Source: Caulobacterales bacterium (GTDB taxonomy: Bacteria > Pseudomonadota > Alphaproteobacteria > Caulobacterales > Caulobacteraceae). From it: a DNA stretch of 64,000 bases. The stretch covers positions 248,001 through 312,000 of the forward strand of contig JAEKKJ010000006.1 in assembly GCA_019510435.1 (NCBI GenBank), written 5' to 3'. Positions 62,793 through 64,000 of the stretch are shown one piece after another. Position numbers and translations under genes: made by a program. Within the stretch, counting starts at the first letter, position 1; the number at the start of each line of letters is the position of its first letter. Below the pieces are notes generated by a model, which had not been told where the DNA came from, made no database searches, and saw nothing but the letters and a program-made list of their open reading frames with translations.

Positions 62793-63773
62793 TTACGGCG
62801 TGGCGGTGGGGAAGTGGATCTTGGCCTGGAAGCCGGAGGGGTCGAAGACGCCTTCCACGTGGCCGCCGTTGTTGCGCAGGGAGACGTCCAGCAGCCGGGT
62901 GCCGAAGCCCTTGCGGGTGGCGGGTTTCACCGGGGGGCCGTCCACCTCGCGCCAGCTCAGCACCGCGCGGCCCTCGCCCTGCTGGGCGATGCCCAGCTCG
63001 ACCCGGCCGGTGGGGGCGGAGAGCGCGCCGTACTTCACGGCGTTGGTCGACAGCTCGTGCAGCAGCAGCGCCATGGCCACCACCAGCTCGGTGGGGATGT
63101 TGACCTCCTCCAGCTCCGGCGGGCGCTCGAACCGCTCGGGGTCGAAGGGGGTCAGCGCCCGTTCCAGGAGGTCGCCCAGGCGCAGCGGCTTGCCCACCGC
63201 CTGGGTCACCAGGTCCTGGCTGTCGGCCATGGACTTCAGGCGCGCCAGCAACACCTCCTCGAAGTCCTTCACCGTCGAGACCCCGCGCGCGGTCTGGGCG
63301 ACGATGGTCATCATGATGAGGATGCCGTTCTTGGCCCGGTGCGCCAGCTCGCGCAGGATCAGGCTGCGGCGCTCCTCGGCGGTGCGGCGGTCGGTGACGT
63401 CCAGGGTGGAGCCGACCACCAGGACGGGGCCCTCGGCGTCGCGGATCACCCGTCCGCGCGCCTGGACCCAGCGCGCCTTGCCCTCGGGCTCGTAGGCCGT
63501 GCGGTGCTCGACCAGGTAATCGCCGCCGGTGGGCTGGTCGCGCGCGGCGCGATAGGCGGCGCGGACCTTCTCGCGGTCGTCGGGATGCACCAGGCCGATG
63601 TATTCGCGGATGTGCAGGGACCGGTGGGGGTCGACGCCGAACAGGTCGCGATTGCGGGGGTTCCAGGTGAGGGCGCCGGTGCGGACGTTCCACTCCCAGA
63701 GGCCGAGGCCAGCGGCTTCCACCGCCATCTCGAGGCGGTGGAGGCGTTCGGCGCTCGCCGACCCAGCGTCCAT
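62793..63773 (-). CDS. PAS-domain HWE-family sensor histidine kinase
   Basis: 326 residues from ATG 63773, with AGAGGGAT immediately before it; the frame upstream to 63869 is not family-like. PAS domain about 12-125 (AAGLGLWEWNVRTGALTWNP and YIGLVHPDDREKVRAAYRAA). HWE kinase core: RELAHRAKNGILIMMTIVAQ (phospho-His), LLHELSTNAVKYGALSAPTG, and LSWREVDGPPVKPATRKGFG. Soluble; no TM. Such kinases respond to light, redox or general stress. Partner response regulator is not within the window. Confidence 0.92.
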   Translation of the reverse strand: MDAGSASAERLHRLEMAVEAAGLGLWEWNVRTGALTWNPRNRDLFGVDPHRSLHIREYIGLVHPDDREKVRAAYRAARDQPTGGDYLVEHRTAYEPEGKARWVQARGRVIRDAEGPVLVVGSTLDVTDRRTAEERRSLILRELAHRAKNGILIMMTIVAQTARGVSTVKDFEEVLLARLKSMADSQDLVTQAVGKPLRLGDLLERALTPFDPERFERPPELEEVNIPTELVVAMALLLHELSTNAVKYGALSAPTGRVELGIAQQGEGRAVLSWREVDGPPVKPATRKGFGTRLLDVSLRNNGGHVEGVFDPSGFQAKIHFPTATP

Positions 63774-63957
63774 ATCCCTCTGTGCGTCCAAGCCGTGGCC
63801 CCCAACGACCGTACCCAGGCGGAGGGGCAATCTGGGCCGGCCGGACGGCCGCGACAATAACCAATGCATAAAAGTCGCAGCTTAACCGTGCGGATGCTCG
63901 CGCCAGAGGCGAGTTCGTTGGTCGCGCCTGGCCCATTCAAGCCGGGCGGGGCGTGCT

Positions 63958-64000
63958 CTAGGGACGCGGCAGCAGCACCACCGCGTCGGGCAGTTCGTTG
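63958..64000 (-). CDS. C-terminal end of a truncated gene at window edge
   Basis: On the minus strand the last 43 bases encode NELPDAVVLLPRP followed by TAG at 63958. The rest lies beyond the window. No family can be assigned. The frame could be chance, but codon bias (G/C third positions) agrees with coding. Confidence 0.4.
   Translation of the reverse strand, partial: NELPDAVVLLPRP

Overview
The window looks like chromosome of a GC-rich (about 70%) alphaproteobacterium, most likely Caulobacteraceae (Phenylobacterium or Caulobacter-like). This rests on the Flp/Tad pilus gene order, the large TonB-dependent receptor, the P450 and thiolase/DUF35 catabolic modules, HWE and hybrid histidine kinases, a carboxyltransferase-biotin carboxylase fusion, and a dense population of intergenic palindromes. 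Taxonomy is inferred from gene content only; no search was run.

Layout. 0-3.4 kb: end of a Tad pilus operon (cpaF, tadB, tadC). 3.4-9.9 kb: a DUF7065-like protein, a cytochrome P450 with a translationally coupled APH-fold kinase-like gene, small proteins, an ArsR-type regulator and a protein made of four repeated HTH-like units. 9.9-14.3 kb: a lower-GC island with a three-gene operon (sce7726-like nuclease fold, sce7725-like, RES-domain toxin-like) followed by a tRNA-like element and about 1 kb without genes. 14.3-19.8 kb: DHFR-like reductase, chemotaxis receptor, DUF3224 protein, a DUF1810 remnant, and a DUF35/thiolase pair. 20.0-24.7 kb: a second lower-GC block with GT2, VOC, RmlD-like, Sir2-like and GT4 genes, apparently inserted into a palindromic repeat and abutting a truncated VOC gene. 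25-29 kb: TonB receptor plus PHP metallohydrolase. 29-34 kb: hybrid kinase, Gfo/Idh/MocA oxidoreductase, PIG-L deacetylase. 33.9-37.1 kb: Lrp regulator divergent from a saccharopine dehydrogenase and an ALDH7-type dehydrogenase (lysine catabolism-like). 37.4-43.6 kb: SLATT-like membrane protein, sugar-binding 7TM protein divergent from a GH78 rhamnosidase, SDR. 43.6-47.8 kb: operon of cupredoxin-like protein, EAL phosphodiesterase and outer-membrane protein. 48-50.5 kb: MoxR ATPase and VWA protein. 50.5-54.4 kb: GPH/MFS transporter, TetR, SDR, methyltransferase. 54.8-59.2 kb: SnoaL-like protein, 1092-residue acyl-CoA carboxylase, DHFR-like protein. 59.2-59.8 kb: DUF559 gene enclosed by long inverted repeats. 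59.8-64 kb: isoquinoline-oxidoreductase-type molybdoenzyme (two subunits), PAS-HWE kinase, and the cut end of a last gene.

The most notable systems are (i) the sce7726-sce7725-RES operon, which looks like a mobile conflict or toxin module; (ii) the DUF559 gene bounded by 59-bp inverted repeats that share architecture with at least five gene-less palindromes in the window, suggesting an autonomous element and its derivatives; and (iii) five palindromes whose arms have a 9-nt period and fall into three different sequences with the same architecture, each arm matched by its own complement. Everything is read from sequence by eye; family names come from recognised motifs.
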